Shown here: positions 13,498-24,151 of the stretch, piece by piece
How the letters are laid out: every line of letters begins with the position of its first letter
Numbering within the stretch: position 1 is the stretch's first letter
Assembly (NCBI GenBank): GCA_905182985.1
Contig: CAJJDN010000030.1
Coordinates: forward strand, 268,432-332,431
DNA from: Paramecium sonneborni
Lineage: Eukaryota; Ciliophora; Oligohymenophorea; Peniculida; Parameciidae
Length of the DNA: 64,000 nucleotides
Reading direction: 5' to 3'
Translations under genes and position numbers: made by a program
The notes under the pieces: model-generated
Database searches by the model: none
What the model was told of the DNA's origin: nothing
Seen by the model: only the letters and a program-made list of their open reading frames with translations

Positions 13498-14005
13498 TCA
13501 TACTAAAGTACCTCCTGTCTATCTAGCTTTTACTTTTATATTTTTCCCATAAGTTAAGATAATTAAGCAAAAGTTCTTTTTAATTTCGCTCCTGTAAGAG
13601 GTATATTATTATAATATAGGTCTAAAACTATATTCTAATTTTATTTATTACCTATCCTTAAAGAGCTTATCTTTAATATCTATTATTGTATTATTTTCTA
13701 TTAAATTCTTGAGTTCAAATGTTTATTTACTTAGATTATGCGTAGTTATACCTTAAAATAAATTATTTCTAATTTATATTGAACCTTATGAATTATTTAA
13801 ATCAGGAGGTTAGCTATCAAATAATAATGTTTTTATTTTTTTTATGATTTGTACTCAAAAAATTCTTCTTCTCTTAAAATCAATAATTCTAAAAGGTTGC
13901 TTTAAAAAGAAATTATTGGAAAATAAGCCTCTTAGAATTTATTAAAATTGGCTCTTTACAGAATATTTATCTATTTGTCAAAAATGCTCCAGGAATTTTT
14001 AACAT
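13498..14005 (-). CDS. Possible ubiquitin-like-domain protein (structure unresolved)
   Basis: The frame ending at TGA 13498-13500 is open back to about 13860 and contains NTIIDIKDKLFKD followed by IKLEY and IKKNFCLIILTYG, an order and spacing like the ubiquitin fold, and ends in KVKARQTGGTLV, with a Gly pair close to the C-terminus. There is no Met in the open part; a candidate start is at 14005 (MLKIPGAF) but I could not build an exon path from it without guessing. A second long frame overlaps it. A C-terminal GG three residues from the end would need processing for conjugation. Treat the coordinates as approximate and the domain as a suggestion. Confidence 0.3.
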
Positions 14006-14210
14006 TTACTCTATTCTATTCTATTCTATTTTATTCACATTTATTTTTGCATATCCTCTATTAATCATATTATTAATTATCTCTTATAGATTTAGTTTTA
14101 AGATTTATTTAGGCAGTCAAAATCTTTCCACAATATTTTATAGATACTCTAAAATTAATTTGTAAAAGAATTTATTTTATATTTTTATATTTATAACTTT
14201 TAAATAATAG

Positions 14211-15089
14211 TCAATAAAATTGTTCCATTTAGAAATCCTAAAAATATATATCAGGGTTGTTGTTGTTATCATCAAATACTCTCTCCTTTTGTTCTTCCTC
14301 AAAAATATATTAAGAATCTTGATTTTGTTTTTAATACATTATTGTTCTTATATTTTCTATGATTTCACATAAGAATTACTTGTGCTCTATTAAAGAGTTT
14401 AAATAAACTTTCTTTAAGTTTTCAAGTTATGTACAGGTTGTTATCTATCCTTAAGATACAATTATTTTTTATTTATGTAATAGTATAAAAAAATTTTGAA
14501 CAAGTTATGGTACCTAATCCAATTATTGAGATTATTTAATTAATTAATCAACTATTTAAATATTAGAGTAATTTTATTCGAACATTCTTAAAATCCCAAT
14601 AAATTCATAATAAAAATTTTCATTTAATAAGAATTTAATATTCTTCATAATAGAATTCCATTAATTATTAATTAAAGTCATTTTTTCATAACCAAGTTTA
14701 AAATTATAGTTGTTCCTAAAAAAATACACAACATTTAATTTGGTGCATTTCCAATCAAACAAACTTTAAGCAATTTGTTATAAATACTCATAAGTAGATT
14801 TACTTTATTGAATAGCTTCAATTTTTTATTATTTTTCTTTAAATTTGTCGTCCTCCTCATTATTTTGACTTTTATTTGTTCCTGCCAAATGAAGGCTTAC
14901 ATGTCGACCAATAGAAATAAAAAAGAAAATCAACTATTTTTCTATATTTAAACAACTCCAAATTTTAGGGAGTTCAATTTCTTAAGTTGCTTTAATAATT
15001 CCTGTAGGTTTGCCTACTTCCTTTTTAATTGGCTACTTTTTATTTATAAAATTTTCTGCTTTTTTTTTTGAAATATTTTTTCTTTTCAT
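14211..15089 (-). CDS. Hypothetical protein, helical, Gln/Lys rich
   Basis: A single open frame of 292 residues from ATG 15089 to TGA 14211-14213, with no intron needed. No family is recognised. It is predicted mostly helical, with a Lys-rich N-terminus (MKRKNISKKK) and an acidic, Asn-rich C-terminus (FDDNNNN). An overlapping short frame upstream, beginning MILIEFKNTVLEHFG, could be a 5' exon, but the only connecting intron would be 16 bases, shorter than any other here, so it was not joined. Confidence 0.5.
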
Positions 15090-15255
15090 CTTAAATAAAT
15101 TATTGTTGTCCGAAATGCTCTAATACAGTATTTTTGAATTCTATTAATATCATTAAAAAATACTATGAAATAATAAAATAATAATAGAATTTAATTTATA
15201 TAAGTCTTTAATTATAAATATTTATTTTAAATCCAAATCAAAATGTTCTATAAAA

Positions 15256-16067
15256 TCAATTACATTCATATTATTAATCAAATTCTTCCTCTATTTGCAT
15301 GCATGCCAATAACTCCTTTACACAATTTTCATAATCTTATTTTGTTTCAGGTTTATTATAGAATTCTTGATATTATGATTCTAAATTTTATTCATCACTT
15401 GATTTATCTTATAAATCTGTTTCTTCTAATTAAAAGATTAAATATTTTGTAAAAAGACATTGTAAAATGGTTTCAGCTTGTTTCAAAATTTTATTCTTTT
15501 CTTAGTAAAAAAAGCTTTGAATATTATAAATTTACGATTATCCATTTTGAAATTCCAAATATTAAAAATATTCATTTAAAAATTTCCAATTTAACATTGG
15601 TGCTAATTTTTATAGAGGAGGATAGTTTCCAAATTGTTCATAGTTATTTTTGAGAAAAGGAATACCATCTATAATCTAAAATTCAGGGTGGGTAGAGCTA
15701 AAAAAGAAAACAACAGCATTTTTATTAGATTTATGAGTGATTTGACACCATTCCCCTATATTTTTAGCTATTTATATTTAAATATTGTTAAGAAATATCC
15801 CAGGTATGTCTAATTAAATTTATTGTATTTTTTCTTACTTTAGATATTTTAGTTTAAGGCTGGCCTTTTTGATCCAGTCTATTAAAAACATATAAATCTT
15901 CCAAGACGTGTAAGAGTTTAAACTGCTTAGGTGCTTTATTAGTTTGAGCTCCAAGCATAAGTTTTGTCTAAAGGTTTTTATGAATTCATTCCTTTTGGCT
16001 TACCAATTTTATTTTTTTTCTAATCAGTTGGATTCTAAGATTTTTAGGTCTATTATTGTTATTACAT
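15256..16067 (-). CDS. Hypothetical protein
   Basis: Two exons with a 29-base intron (15810-15838) give 260 residues ending at TGA 15256-15258. The start MQQQQQTQK lies only 17 bases after the stop of the SWI3-like gene on the same strand, so the whole upstream region is in effect that gene's 3' end. The central part (GEWCQITHKSNKNAVVFF) looks globular; the C-terminal part is acidic. No known domain is recognised. Confidence 0.55.
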
Positions 16068-16084
16068 ATTTTATATAATAAATA

Positions 16085-17948
16085 TCATTAATTATTTTCT
16101 TCATTATACATTTAAAGTTTTTATTAGACAACAATTAATCTCTCAGCTAATGTTTATTTCTATTATTCTTTTATAAATTATCATATACTTATTATAATTC
16201 TAAGATGTTTTTTTCATTTAATACTATTTTTTCATATTCTTCTAAAAAAGCTATTTTTTGTTAGATTTTTTCCATTTATATATTAATAATAGCATTAATA
16301 CATTAATTCATTTTTGATTCTTCTTTTGAAATTTCATTTTATGCTTTATTGATTGAATCTTCTTTGAAATGAACAATTGAATTTTGATCAATGTCATTCT
16401 TAAATTATAAAAATATATATACTAAACAATTTTATAGATTATTTTATTATTGAATTAAATCCTTATGCGTACTTCCATTGCATTCAATTTGACCATTAGA
16501 TTATTTAGATTTGTCAATTTGATTAAAATGTTTATGAAAAATCGATACATGATAAGCATAAAGATTAGAAGAATCTGAGAATATTTAAGGCTAATGTTTA
16601 GATATAAAAAGTAATACTTCTTCACTAGCTATTTTAGTAGCCAAATCATAAATGGTCCATTTTTATAATGATTCTTTTCCATCTAAGGAACGAATAATCA
16701 AAGATTATTTTTTTAATGGATACATTAGAAAATTAATGAGAATTTAAATAACATCTATTTTAGTTTTTCTATTCTCATTAATAAATTCTGTGATTTTATC
16801 CCAACCAATATCTTAATTTTCTTAGATGTAATTAAGCATATCACATAATTCTTTATCACTTAGTTAAGAATCTAATTATTCTGTCTAATCAAATGATATA
16901 TTATTATTTTTCAATTTATCTTCAATATCAGTTTTAAAAAAATCTTCTGCACAAAGTATATTTGGAAAATGATTATTTCCATAACATTTAATACATAGTA
17001 TAATTTCTTTAACATCTTTTATAGGTTTTTATTGGTACCAAACTAAATTACATTTCATTGAGCATGAATCGCAAATAGGCCTAATATTATTTTATCTTGT
17101 AACCTTAATTTAAGTGATAAAACTCTAATAGAATCAATAATTTATTATTCACTTAATTAAAATTGTTCAGAATTATTTTTAGATTAAATTAATTCATTAA
17201 ATAAATTATCAGGAATAGCAGGTTAAGGTAAGATTTTAGTTGAATATTGATCTGAATCAACTTGTGAATTGATAATACCCCAATGATTTAAAAATCCATG
17301 GATTCTAACAATTGTACATGCATCAGCTGCTAATTATCTTCTGCATGCAGTAGTTGTTAAATAAATATTAGGAGTATTATAATATAAATTAATAATAAAG
17401 TTTCTATGTTTTTTATAAAGTTAAGGTGTTTTATATTTATTTTCTTGATTGAAATATTCTTTAAAATTCTCCTTTTCAATAGAATGAATTTTATCAATTT
17501 TAAACCAAGATGTACAAGAAGGTACTATAATATCAAATGATCTTTTTTGAATAACAAAAGGATCAGGAGGAAGAATTTCAAAATTCTATGGAGTAATTGG
17601 AATCATAGTTTATTAAAGAATTGGTTTATAGGATTGTTATGGAGAGGCATAAATAATTGGTTATTTAGGTTATTATTATACTTAAATACTTTATGGGATT
17701 CCTTAATTTAATTAGGGATACAGAAATGATTATTAAGGAGAAATGATTGCTGGATTAATTTGTATTTATTATTATGGTATTTATGGTTATGAAGATAATG
17801 GGATTACTTAAGGTTTATTTTTGATTTAATTAGTTTATGCATTAGGTGTTTATTGTACAATACTTTTTGGTATTCGAACAGTAGTATCAGCATCATGAAC
17901 AATGAATCCATTTGAGACTTTCTTTAGAATAACTTTAACTTATGGCAT
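16085..17948 (-). CDS. SWI3/SMARCC-like chromatin-remodelling subunit (SWIRM, zinc finger, SANT)
   Basis: Three exons (introns 17081-17103, GTT...TAG, and 16160-16188) give 603 residues. The N-terminal 130 residues are Gln/Pro rich. A SWIRM domain follows: PSCTSWFKIDKIHSIEK, then LYYNTPNIYLTTTACRRQ and VRIHGFLNHWGIIN. Next comes a Cys-rich ZZ-like finger (CDSCSMKC ... CIKCYG), a SANT-like segment (ELCDMLNYIQEN.DIGWDKIT) and a C-terminal coiled coil (AERLIVVQQKLQ). This is the domain order of SWI3, RSC8 and BAF155/170, the scaffold of SWI/SNF complexes in the nucleus. It shares a 77-base upstream region with the divergent CX9C gene. Confidence 0.85.
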
Positions 17949-18025
17949 TTTTTTCTAATTCATTAATTTATTTTATATACAATTTATGTATATAAAATTT
18001 TCTATTTTAATTAATTTTGTATAAA
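17949..18025. promoter_or_regulatory. Very short intergenic region between divergent genes
   Basis: Only 77 bases separate the start codons of the SWI3-like gene (-) and the twin-CX9C gene (+). Both promoters must be compressed here or reach into coding sequence. No distinct element is visible. Confidence 0.4.
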
Positions 18026-18477
18026 ATGAATACAAAGTCATTTGAAGTTTTGATACATTCATAATATGCTTTCCATAGATGCAGATCTGAAGTTCATAAG
18101 TATGAAGATTGTAGATAAACAACATCCCCAATTCCAAAAGATCCACGTCTTTGTAGAAATACTGCTAGAGAATTGATAGGATGTTATAAGGAGGCGTATT
18201 TAATTTAATTTATAATAATAATTAGTGAACGTATGCATCCATTATGTTTGGCACCATTTAATGATGTTAGAGAATGTGTTTTTAAATCTGATGGAAATAT
18301 CTTCAATTGTAAGAAAGAATCATAGTAATTCGTTGATTGCCAAATGGATTAAGATAAATATTCAGATTTCTTAACTGTAATATAATTTAATACAAATAGC
18401 TTTCAACAGATAAATAAAAAGAAGCTTTATAATTTGATTTCTTCAACTACAGAGGACATTTTGACAAGTATAGTTGA
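18026..18477 (+). CDS. Twin-CX9C (CHCH) mitochondrial protein, NDUFA8-like
   Basis: Three exons (introns 18196-18225 and 18377-18399, 30 and 23 bases) give 132 residues. Four exact C-x9-C pairs are visible: CRSEVHKYEDC, CRNTARELIGC, CLAPFNDVREC and CKKESQQFVDC. Two tandem CHCH domains of this kind are typical of the complex I subunit NDUFA8 and of some assembly factors, imported into the intermembrane space by the Mia40 disulfide relay. Length is close to the NDUFA8 range but the family member cannot be fixed. No presequence is expected or seen. Confidence 0.75.
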
Positions 18478-18540
18478 AGTAGTAGTGATTTATAAATATA
18501 AAAAGACATAATAATATTAATAATATCGATTATTTATTAA

Positions 18541-19388
18541 ATGACTGAGTAGCATACCTTAAATCAATCATAATATTAAGACAACAATACAAATCAATAC
18601 CAAAAGAATTATAATCAAAGAATTTCTGATCTAAATTATTCCTATAACAAATAATCATAAAAATTTAGATAGCCTTTTAAGTAAAATCATTTTCTTATAA
18701 TACATAGTAAAAATCAATATCATGATAGATAAAGCAATTTCAACTATTCTCATAATTATAACACCAATAAGCACAATAATTATAAATACTCTTAGAAATC
18801 AAGAGACTATGACTATTAATCGTAATCTGACTATGTTTATAATGATTAAAAGATATCCATATAATCTGAAAATCAAATTAACTCACTTCAAATAAATAAA
18901 GACTCAGATCAATAGATGAATCACTGTAATCAAGATTGCTAGTTCTAAAATTAAATCTAAATTACTGAACAATCTATCCAAAATCCAAAAGTCTAAGAAA
19001 TCAGTGTCTCAGATCAGTAATCATAATTTGTAATAAGTGGTTCTACATCCTAAGTTTAGTTGTAAGACTTAACTTCACAAGAAATTTAAAAACCATAGAA
19101 TGATCAAAAATTATAATCAATATTTAAGTAAAATGCTGAATAAAATGCCTCAATCTAAAATAATCAAAATTAATAAATTTCCGGCATCTAATAATAATAA
19201 TAATTGATTTAATAAAAATAAATACCATTATTAGTATAATTTTTGATTCTACCTAATGACACTACTTCAGAACCCCAATTGATCCCATTAACATTAGTAA
19301 TTATTAAAGTAATTATCTATAGTAAAATTTGACTTAAATCTATGAGTAATTAAAACTATTGATTTAACATGATTAACAATAAAGTTGA
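18541..19388 (+). CDS. Q/N-rich low-complexity protein
   Basis: Two exons (intron 19297-19322, 26 bases) give 273 residues that are overwhelmingly Gln, Asn, Ser, Tyr and Asp, with a polyglutamine stretch near 19.19 kb encoded by consecutive TAA codons. The composition is prion-like, as in RNA-granule proteins, but there is no RNA-binding domain. The C-terminal 40 residues become hydrophobic and amphipathic (PLIPLTLQNLTQIYEQL). It starts 63 bases after the CX9C gene on the same strand and faces the PDI gene. Function unknown. Confidence 0.6.
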
Positions 19389-19477
19389 GATTATATATAG
19401 TATCTATGTTTGTGTACCTATTAATATTATTTATATCATAAACTGTTAAAAAATATTCTGATTTTACATAAAATAAT

Positions 19478-21039
19478 TCACAAATCAGATTTGCTATTGT
19501 TTTATTCCATATTTGCAAGCTTAACATTTTATTGAATGAAGCTCAATAGGTTCTCTTTACTGAATTCTTTATCAAAATTAATTGGATTAGATGTCACTTT
19601 TGAAATATATAATTTGAAGCCTGGATAGTTTTCAAATTTCACACTATCTAAATCATTATATGACAAATCTATCTAAGCTAATACTAAATTTTCATTATTT
19701 TTTAATTCTTAAGCTAAATCTTCGAATTCTGGTTCATAACTATAAATATTATCTAATTCATTACCATTTACTATTTGATGTTTGACAAAACTAGACTAAA
19801 ATATTTTTTTTGGAATTTAAAACTAATTCATCAAATGTATCACCTACTACTTTGAGAACATTTGTTGATTAAGTAGGTATTGGTTAAGATTTTTATTTTC
19901 TTTAAATTTTTCCATTGTTTGCATTATGAATAAATCTCATAACGTTTTCAATAGTTATTTATCCTTCTAATTTATATACTTCATTTGTAGTCTTATAATA
20001 ATACAATGAAGGGAATGTTGGAGTATTTATAAACAAATGACCTGATACTTAATTTAACATATAATTTTCAGAAAAAACAGAAACTACAGTAATTCTTTTT
20101 TTAATATTTGGAGCAATCAATTTTAATGCATCCTTTGTATCATAACTTTATTGATTCCATAAAAGAATTAAAGCAGGAGTATTCTTATTAAAAATATTAG
20201 TATAGCTTTTGTTATCTAATTCTTCAAATGATGGGGTTGAATTTTCATATAAAAAATCTGTTAATTTTTGTAAAGTTATTTAATCTGTGAATTCTTTTCT
20301 TCTTTCTTCAAAAGTTCTAAATAACACAATTTATCCTTCATCTACATCATACAATTTCTATAATCATTATTCTAAAATCTTACTCTAGCATAAGCAGAAG
20401 TTGTATAACCAAATTTCAAATTAGGAAATATTTTAGAAGCTAATGAATAAATCTGTAATTCAGGTTGCTATGAATCTTTAACAAAATATAATAAACTCAA
20501 ACTATTATCACTTAAAAACTAACAAATGAATAATATTTTTATAAATACTTTGTAAACTTCATCAATTTCATCAACTCTCACTAATTTATCCTCTAAAGCT
20601 TAAGTTACAAAATTCATTAATCCACTAGCACTTCTATCACCATTATAAGGTACTGCATGCCCTTTTATGAGTAATATTAAAGTTGGAAAACTTGATACTT
20701 TGTATCTATTTTCAAATTAAATTATTAAACCTGTTCATAGCTTATTTTTCCTGATCTCCACCATTTAGTTTAGCAACAATGAAAGGTTGACCAGCTTCTT
20801 TCACTTATGTAGCAAATTGAGAATACTCTGGGGCAAATTGTTTGCAATGACCACACCTATAATGAGAGGTAAAATATCAATTTAAACCATGAAGCATAAA
20901 ATTCCACCAATAAGTAATCATATCGTTTGATAGCAGCATTTATATTATTATCATTAAGTACTAACACATCTCCATCATATTAAAATATTTATCCGTATGC
21001 TGACAATCCAATCAAACAAAGTATTAAAAACTTTAGCAT
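19478..21039 (-). CDS. Protein disulfide isomerase-like protein
   Basis: Five exons (introns 20857-20887, 20706-20730, 20358-20383, 19740-19764) give 484 residues. A signal peptide (MLKFLILCLIGLSAYG) leads into a thioredoxin domain with the active site WCGHCKQF, followed by KLNGGD and a cis-Pro loop (SSFPTLILL). Two central redox-inactive thioredoxin-like domains are suggested by length. The fourth domain has two cysteines seven residues... apart by six (CQTSNSKC) instead of CGHC, so it is probably not a standard oxidoreductase site. The C-terminus is KSDL, close to but not the standard KDEL retrieval signal. Role: disulfide formation or chaperoning in the ER lumen. Two of the introns begin GTT. 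Confidence 0.8.
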
Positions 21040-22372
21040 AATTAAATAAATCAATTTTTTAGATTCTAATATTAATTTATTTATTATTATTATAACAGCT
21101 TGTAATGGAGACAGACTACAGATAAATTAAATACACATTTATTACCTATTGAATTCGTTATTTAAAATTTCACTTTTGATTTAAATTATTATCTAACACT
21201 TCCATATTTAATCAATATTATTTCCGAATTAGATTAATAAAAGTAATTTTTATCTTTAAGTTAGAATTAAAATCATTAATTACTCAATATGAACTATAGA
21301 ATATCAATCATATGGATTATTAATGTATCCCAGTTACTATTTCTACCAACAAAAGGCAAATTTCTCGATTTAAGTACTTAACACCTTTAAAAAATTTAGA
21401 TTAATAAAATTGAGACATCAAATAACCAAAAATAAATAATAAGATAATAATAATTAAATGTATCAAAGATATTAATTACTATTAAGAAAATTGCATTTAA
21501 TAAAAGACTATTCATAATATTGAATTTTCTTTATTGATATTCATTTATACTTTAGTATCGATTATTTATATTGTTTGGAAAAATCTTATTAATAAAAAAT
21601 ATTCAAATAAATTAAAAAAATTCTATAAAATTAACTGAAACCTAAAAATATAAAATAATATCTAAAGCCTACAAAAATTATATTTAATTCTCAATAAAAA
21701 ATATTTAATGTTTAATATCTGATACTTATTCAAATTATTTAAGACTAATTAATAAATTAGATATACCTTTTCGACTGATATTAAGACTCAGTTAATAGGT
21801 ATATCTTGTTTAATTATAATTAAATTTTTAATAATTAAATAAGAAAATTTGTAGACCTTAAATATCTATTATTAATTTTCAAATTTTTATTAAGAATAAA
21901 TTTATGAATAATTACTAAGGTGAAAAAGAATTATTTAAATTTATATTTTATTGAATGTTTTGAACTTTCTTCCCAAATAAATATAAAGATGGATAATATG
22001 AGAGAACATAATTTTACTTTAAATTTTTGTTTTTTTCATTATGATTATGAGTTGGTAAATTATTAGGATTCTAAAAGAGAAAATATTTAGAAAAGTCATT
22101 TATAATTAATTCAGTTGATTTAAGAAATAATAGATTTAAAATGAGTATAAAAATAAAATAAAAAGTATAATAATTATTTATATAAGAAGATGATATTAAT
22201 TAATATAAATATTTATTGTAATCTTTAAAACTGAGAGAAATAAATTTAGATAATTATTGAAAAAGAATTTATTGGGTATTTTCTCTTTAGTAAAAAAAAT
22301 TTTAATTTTGAAAGTAAAGCAATATAAATTAATATTAAAAGAATTCTAAAATTTATATATATAATTACTGTT
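21040..22372. other. Long AT-rich intergenic region
   Basis: About 1.3 kb between the divergent PDI and AGC kinase genes. I see no gene that could be supported on either strand; composition is near-uniform A/T with frequent TGA in all frames. A short inverted repeat lies inside it. Confidence 0.5.
21759..21806. repeat. Imperfect inverted repeat (possible hairpin)
   Basis: AGATATACCT at the left is matched by AGGTATATCT at the right, and inner bases ACTGA/TCAGT pair after a small asymmetric bulge, leaving a loop around GATATTAAGA. It is more GC-rich than its surroundings and lies in the non-coding block. It could be part of a small RNA or a chance palindrome. Confidence 0.35.
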
Positions 22373-24012
22373 ATGAAAAGTTTAAATTATCGATTTCCTC
22401 ATTCAAGATAAGATTCAGGATAAATGAACTTAACAAGATCTTAATTGGGGCAAGCCTAGTAGGTGACGAATGTGCTTAATAAGTAAGAGAGAGTTATGAA
22501 TGTTAAGCCGATAGAATGAATAAAATATAGATAGATCTCCAGCACCAATGGTACATGGATTACATAAATTGGCAGTGCCTTCAAGTTAACAATCATCAGC
22601 TAATCATTCAAAGAAATCATCTATTTCAAAATAGTAATAACCTAAATAGATATCATTTCTTAACTATTTGATTCTGAAAGATAAATCTCAAATAATTTAA
22701 GATGAAGAGAAAGAAAGTTTAATATAAATATGAAATTAGATATAAATGAACCAGTAGTTTAAAAAAATATGTTCAACTTTTAATTTGTGATTGGAATAGG
22801 AGGATTTGGAAAGGTTTGGAAGGTTGAATACAAAAAGAATGGATAAATATATGCAATGAAAGAGATGTCAAAAGCACTGTATTGATTGCATTTATAATAA
22901 TTAAGAATAATAGCCAAAAAAAGTGTAAATTCTGTAATGAATGAGAGAAATATTTTGAGCAATCTTAAGCATCCGTAAATAATGAATTAAATATAGATTT
23001 TTAGTTAATATCTATTACGCATTTTAAGATCGAGAGAACTTATTCCTGGTTTTGGATTATATGTAAGGAGGAGACTTAAGATATCATGTAGGTAAAATGA
23101 GAAGATTTACTGAAGATTAGACAAGTATATAGATATAATATTCAGGATTTTTTATGGCTTGTATTTTTTTAGGATTAGAATACATGCATTCTAAGAATAG
23201 TATTCATAGAGATATAAAACCAGAGAATTTAGTTCTTGATAAATATGGTAAGAGATGATATTTTATATTTTTATAGGTTATGTCAGAATAACAGATTTGG
23301 GAATTGCTAGAAATCTTAGACCTGATAATTCATAAGATACTTCAGGTACTCCCGGTTATATGGGTATTTATTTATTTAAATAAATAAATTTTGTAGCACC
23401 AGAAGTTATGTGCAGATAAAATCATTCTTTTGCTGTTGATTATTTTGCTTTAGGAGTTATTGGATATGAATTTATGTTGTGGAAGGTAATAATATAATTA
23501 GAATTCTTAGAGACCATATACAGGGAAATCAAGAAAAGAAATTAGAGATTAAATTTTAGCTAAATAGGTTTAAATCAAAAGATCAGAAATACCTGATAAT
23601 TGGTCTTTAGAATCAGCAGATTTTATTAATAGAGTAATTTAATTAAATTAAAATAGTTGATACAAAGAAAACCAGCAAATCGACTTGGTTTTAATGGGCC
23701 TCATGAATTAAGATAACATTCTTGGTTTAAGAATTTTCCTTGGTAAAAATTAATGAACAAAGAATTAAAATCACCTTATATTCCTAATGTATTGATTTTT
23801 AATATTTAATAGCAAAATGAAGATAATTTTGATGCTCGTTAGATATCTATTGAAGATGAAGAAAATAATGAACTTATATAATAAAATTTCATTATGTTAA
23901 GGAGAAATTCAATATAATGTAAATTATACATCAATAGATTTAAGCCTAATTTTCTGGATATGAGATGGATAACTTTAGTGAAAAATAAAACACGTAGTTT
24001 AACAATTTTTGA
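22373..24012 (+). CDS. AGC-type serine/threonine protein kinase with DLG motif
   Basis: Eleven exons, ten introns of 23-33 bases, 459 residues. Visible motifs: Gly-rich loop GIGGFGKVW, the Lys of AMKEM, HRDIKPENL, a metal-binding loop reading DLG instead of DFG, GTPGYMAPEV, and VDYFALGVIGYEF. A C-terminal extension ends with FSGYEM, placed like the hydrophobic FxxF/Y motif of AGC kinases. The 110-residue N-terminal region is Gln/Ser rich and unrecognised. The kinase should be active (Lys, HRD and the Asp of DLG are kept). Splices were chosen to restore kinase motifs, and the total length is a multiple of three. Substrate unknown. Confidence 0.8.
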
Positions 24013-24151
24013 TAGTTATAAAAATCATTAATTTCAAGATTGCAAATTGCTATTTTAAAGTTTCATTCTTTAAATTCGAATTCTGAAGCATCCTGATCAA
24101 GTATAATAAACATATAGAATTGAATAATTTAAAAATAATTTATAAATACTA

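Noticed and set aside
14009..14030. Short TTCTA tandem repeat
   Set aside because: Only about four units; ordinary low-complexity sequence for this genome.
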